Assembly (NCBI RefSeq): GCF_905475395.1
Contig: NC_058342.1
Span: forward strand, 6,297,501 to 6,361,500
DNA: 64,000 nt
Reading direction: 5' to 3'
DNA from: Chrysoperla carnea
Lineage: Eukaryota > Arthropoda > Insecta > Neuroptera > Chrysopidae
The stretch's first letter is position 1. Each line of letters opens with the position of its first letter. Below are positions 61,435 through 64,000 of this stretch, one piece after another. The notes beneath the pieces are model-generated. The model made no database searches. It was not told the DNA's origin and saw only the letters and a program-made list of their open reading frames with translations. A program made the position numbers and the translations under genes.

Positions 61435-62075
61435 TGGTAGACATTGAAATTGACAACAGAACTCTCAAGGGAATTACATCCTTCAAGTATCTTGGGAATC
61501 TGATTGATAATAATGCAAAATGTTCAACATCTACCCAAGAACGAATACAAGATGGATTTAGGTATGCAAATATTAGTCTGCTGAAGAACAAACTTCTAAA
61601 GCGCACTGCAAAAATGCAACTTTATAAGACATTAATACGACCAGTAGTGACGTATGGCGGTGGCGCTAGTGAAACATCGACGCTGACAGAGGCCGATAAA
61701 GAAAGATTGAGAAGTTTCGAAAGAAAGGTCATCAGAAAGATATATGAAGGCGTCAAAGTATGGGACGAAGGAGAATCCGATACAATTCAAGAATTGACGA
61801 CATATTACAAAAACAAGACATTGTTCGTTTCATCAAGTCACGAAGATTACAGTGGTTTGGACACATTCAACATGGACGACTCCCGGATGCCTAAAAAAGT
61901 ATTAAATGCTAAAATGTACAACACGCGACGAGCAGGGAGACCCAAAATCAAAGGGATGAACGATGTCACGGATGATCTCAAAATCATGAATGTCGTAGGA
62001 TGGGGTTCCAAGTCAAAAGATAGGACGCAATGGAGGTCGATTGTTGAGGAGGCAAAGGCCCACACAGGGTTGTAG
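61435..62075 (+). pseudogene. LINE RT C-terminal region, open by compensating frameshifts
   Basis: 213 open codons read LKGITSFKYLGNLIDNNAK, AKMQLYKTLIRPVVTYGGGA, ADKERLRSFERKVIRKIYEG and end WGSKSKDRTQWRSIVEEAKA then HTGL, the usual C-terminus of an insect endonuclease-RT LINE. Between about 61,815 and 61,875 the frame is wrong: the plus-one frame there reads IVRFIKSRRLQWFGHIQ, the expected family sequence. The ORF is therefore open only through two opposite indels. It lacks the RT catalytic domain and starts at the fold-back arm. Confidence 0.75.
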
Positions 62076-62084
62076 CGCCGTTTG

Positions 62085-63000
62085 ATCGGTGTTCGCTAAT
62101 AGTAATTCAAGCTCATTGATTTTGTTATAAATCTCCTGAACATTCAGGAATAATACTTTGAAATGTATCTGTTTACTACTATCGGTAGCCTTATTTGTGA
62201 GTCCATGACTATTCTCACACAAAATTCTACATTGGTGAAGATATTTAGACCGATCTCTTTACTGATTAAAATTTCCCGACTGTTGTCGTCGAAAAAAATA
62301 CCGCTTAACAATAACTCCATTTGGCCAAAAGTTTTAGCTCGCGGCTGGTTCGAATTTTGAAGCATGAATTACTACCTCTGGTTTATAATTGTGAAACTTC
62401 AAAATCGTGGTTAGGTATACGTTCTTTCAAGTAATTTTCGATATCTTCTTTTTTATTTTGTGGTGCAACTCTTCCAACAAATATCCATAGATTGTGTTCT
62501 GCTGCTTTAAATATATCCTCTGTTGCAGATTTTTTAACCACAATTTTTCTTCTTTTACTTATTACTTCCGTTAAATCATTTTCTATTTCTAGATTTTCGG
62601 GTTTTTTGTTTTCTATTTCGCTTATATTTTTCGGTGTTATCGCATCGGGTGTTTTAGTTTTGTCAAGTCTATTTTTCTTTGCCGCCTGTTGTAAAGCTTG
62701 TGAATATTGTTTGCTGGTATTCGGTACGGACTGGGGACATAGCGATTGTGATTGGGAGGGCTCTCGTGTAATTTGATTGTTATGAATTACATGCCCCTTT
62801 AATATTTCAACTTATTGTAGAAGATTCATATTGACTTCCTTTAATTGATTAAGTTCATTCTTAAATTCTATCATTTGCACTTCTACTTGAGCTTTTACAA
62901 CACCACTAAGAGTAATTATAAATTCTTCACTTGTTAGTGCACTTTTAAAAACATTGAGTTAATCATTAAGTTCTGACGTAAAACCACCCGAAAAGCCGCC
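62085..63000 (-). pseudogene. LINE ORF1 and start of ORF2 (minus), broken
   Basis: The minus strand from about 62,970 reads LTSEEFIITLSGVVKAQVEV (coiled-coil-like), KKNRLDKTKTPDAITPKNIS, KRRKIVVKKSATEDIFKAAE, then NLWIFVGRVAPQNKKEDIEN with YLKERIP, the gag-like domain of CR1/Jockey-type ORF1. It continues, after stops, to KTFGQMELLLSGIFFD. At 62,150-62,090 KVLFLNVQEIYNKINELELL is the start of an APE-type endonuclease ORF2. The element is cut at about 62,085, facing the plus-strand LINE piece. Several stops. Confidence 0.65.
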
Positions 63001-63114
63001 TGACGTAAACCACCTGCGGTTGGCATACTGAAATAATGGTTATTCACATAAGTTGTATGACAAAAAAATCTAACAAAAACAATAAAAATATCAACAAATA
63101 TAAATATCCGGGAT

Positions 63115-63425
63115 AGATCTCATATAACAGTTCTGGCCATTATCCTGAATATTACAACTGCACTTACATATAGTTAGTACGCACATGTTGATCTCAAATA
63201 ATTACCACTGCGAGTACAGGAGCCTTATATTTTGTAAATGCGCACATTTAGTCCTTATATATAAGTACTGCACATAGGTTGATCTCATATAGAAGTTCTA
63301 CGCATGGGTTGATCCTGAATCTTACAACTGCTCTTACAGGGACCTTTTATTGTACTAGCGCGCTCATTAAGATATATATTGGTAGTGTGCACAGTTGGTA
63401 ATGCGCATAATTTTTACTTTAAAAA
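63115..63425 (+). repeat. TGCGCAC / GGTTGATCC satellite, short copy
   Basis: About two and a half units of the satellite described at 44,300-45,190, in plus orientation (GTTGATCTCA, GGGTTGATCCTGAATCTTAC, AATGCGCACATTTAG), ending in TAATGCGCATAATTTTTA. It lies immediately upstream of plus-strand LINE endonuclease sequence. Confidence 0.75.
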
Positions 63426-63519
63426 TAAATGATGATAAAAATAAATAAACTAAGCATTGAAAAAGTTTTGAATGCGCAGCGATAGAAACCTTAATTCACA
63501 GTAAATCAGTTATATTGCT

Positions 63520-64000
63520 TAGTATTAATGGACCACCAAGTAGGAATATTGATAATTTTTGTAGTAAATTAGAATAGTGTTTTGATATTTTATAGAGTGA
63601 AAACAATGTCTTGCCTGTGGTGAATTGAGTTTTAATCAATTAGATGTTCATAATGAGAAAGTTTAGAATCTTGTTGATTTGCTAAATAGGCAGTTAATTG
63701 GCAAAACAGATAAGAAAACTACAGCTACCACCAACCCTTCCAGTTTGGTGGATAATTTCTTAGACAATCTTCCCAATTTGTCAGCTTATATTGAAGACGC
63801 ATAAGCTGAGAAATTCGCATTCTCTGATCACGATGCTATTGTTTTGAAGTTAAATATTCTAGAAACACAATAAAAAGCGTGCGAAGTAATTAATAAACGT
63901 CATGAAATTGAGAAAGTCTTTGAAAGTAGAGACATTAATAGTAAATTAAATAATTATTTTAATATCTTCATGTATCACGAAATTGTCCAAAAACTTGAAA
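63520..64000 (+). pseudogene. LINE ORF2 endonuclease end and linker, broken, runs off window
   Basis: Plus-strand frames read INGPPSRNIDNFCSKLE, then CFDIL and, after a frameshift, ACGELSFNQLDVHNEKV (the position of the GDFN catalytic block, now lost), NLVDLLN, SSLVDNFLDNLPNLSAYIED, then FAFSDHDAIVLKLNILE with the catalytic SDH retained, and the linker INKRHEIEKVFESRDINSKL up to the window edge. This is a CR1/Jockey-type endonuclease with several stops. Confidence 0.75.

Overview
This is an AT-rich animal nuclear segment, almost certainly from an insect, made almost entirely of transposable-element remains and nuclear copies of mitochondrial DNA (NUMTs). The insect call rests on three things. 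The long NUMT keeps the ancestral insect mitochondrial gene order. Its reading frames make sense only with TGA as Trp and ATA as Met. The transposon families (RTE-like, Jockey/CR1-like, BEL/Pao, pogo, piggyBac, Polinton-like) are typical of arthropods. I cannot resolve the order. I found no intact host single-copy gene. Nothing suggests a bacterium or a plasmid.

Layout. Positions 1-16 kb hold old repeats: short NUMTs (cox2 near 4.0 kb, nad3 plus tRNAs near 7.4-8.0 kb, cox1 near 15.2-15.7 kb), a Gypsy integrase relic abutting a BEL/Pao integrase relic (8.6-10.6 kb), a near-palindromic MITE (12.6 kb) and a dead pogo transposase (13.2-14.2 kb). From 16.5 to 20.5 kb lies a Jockey-like ORF1 and a decayed RTE-like LINE ending in an ATT tract. 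From 20.5 to 43 kb comes the most structured part: head-to-tail non-LTR retrotransposons of the R4/Dong type (RT plus C-terminal restriction-like endonuclease), all on the minus strand and all bounded by ATT/TAA microsatellite. The second of these appears split by a roughly 7-kb NUMT (25.2-34.5 kb), and that NUMT is itself split in nad5 by a 2.3-kb element that encodes only ORF1. The last (38.2-42.7 kb) has an uninterrupted 1422-codon ORF.

From 43.7 to 52.3 kb, two inverted copies of one composite repeat (a TGCGCAC-rich satellite plus LINE RT) flank dispersed repeats and a truncated piggyBac gene. From 53.5 to 57.4 kb is a Polinton/Maverick-like protein-primed DNA polymerase B gene broken by one stop codon. 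Next to it are two tandem arrays; the first carries a hairpin motif with a compensatory base change between units. The right end (61.1-64 kb) has a 67-bp perfect inverted repeat and three LINE fragments.

The insertion order can be read directly. TAA tract and Dong-like elements came first, then mtDNA entered one of them, then an ORF1-only LINE entered that mtDNA. These parts do not form a pathway; the window is an archive of nested insertions, with one potentially intact autonomous element.
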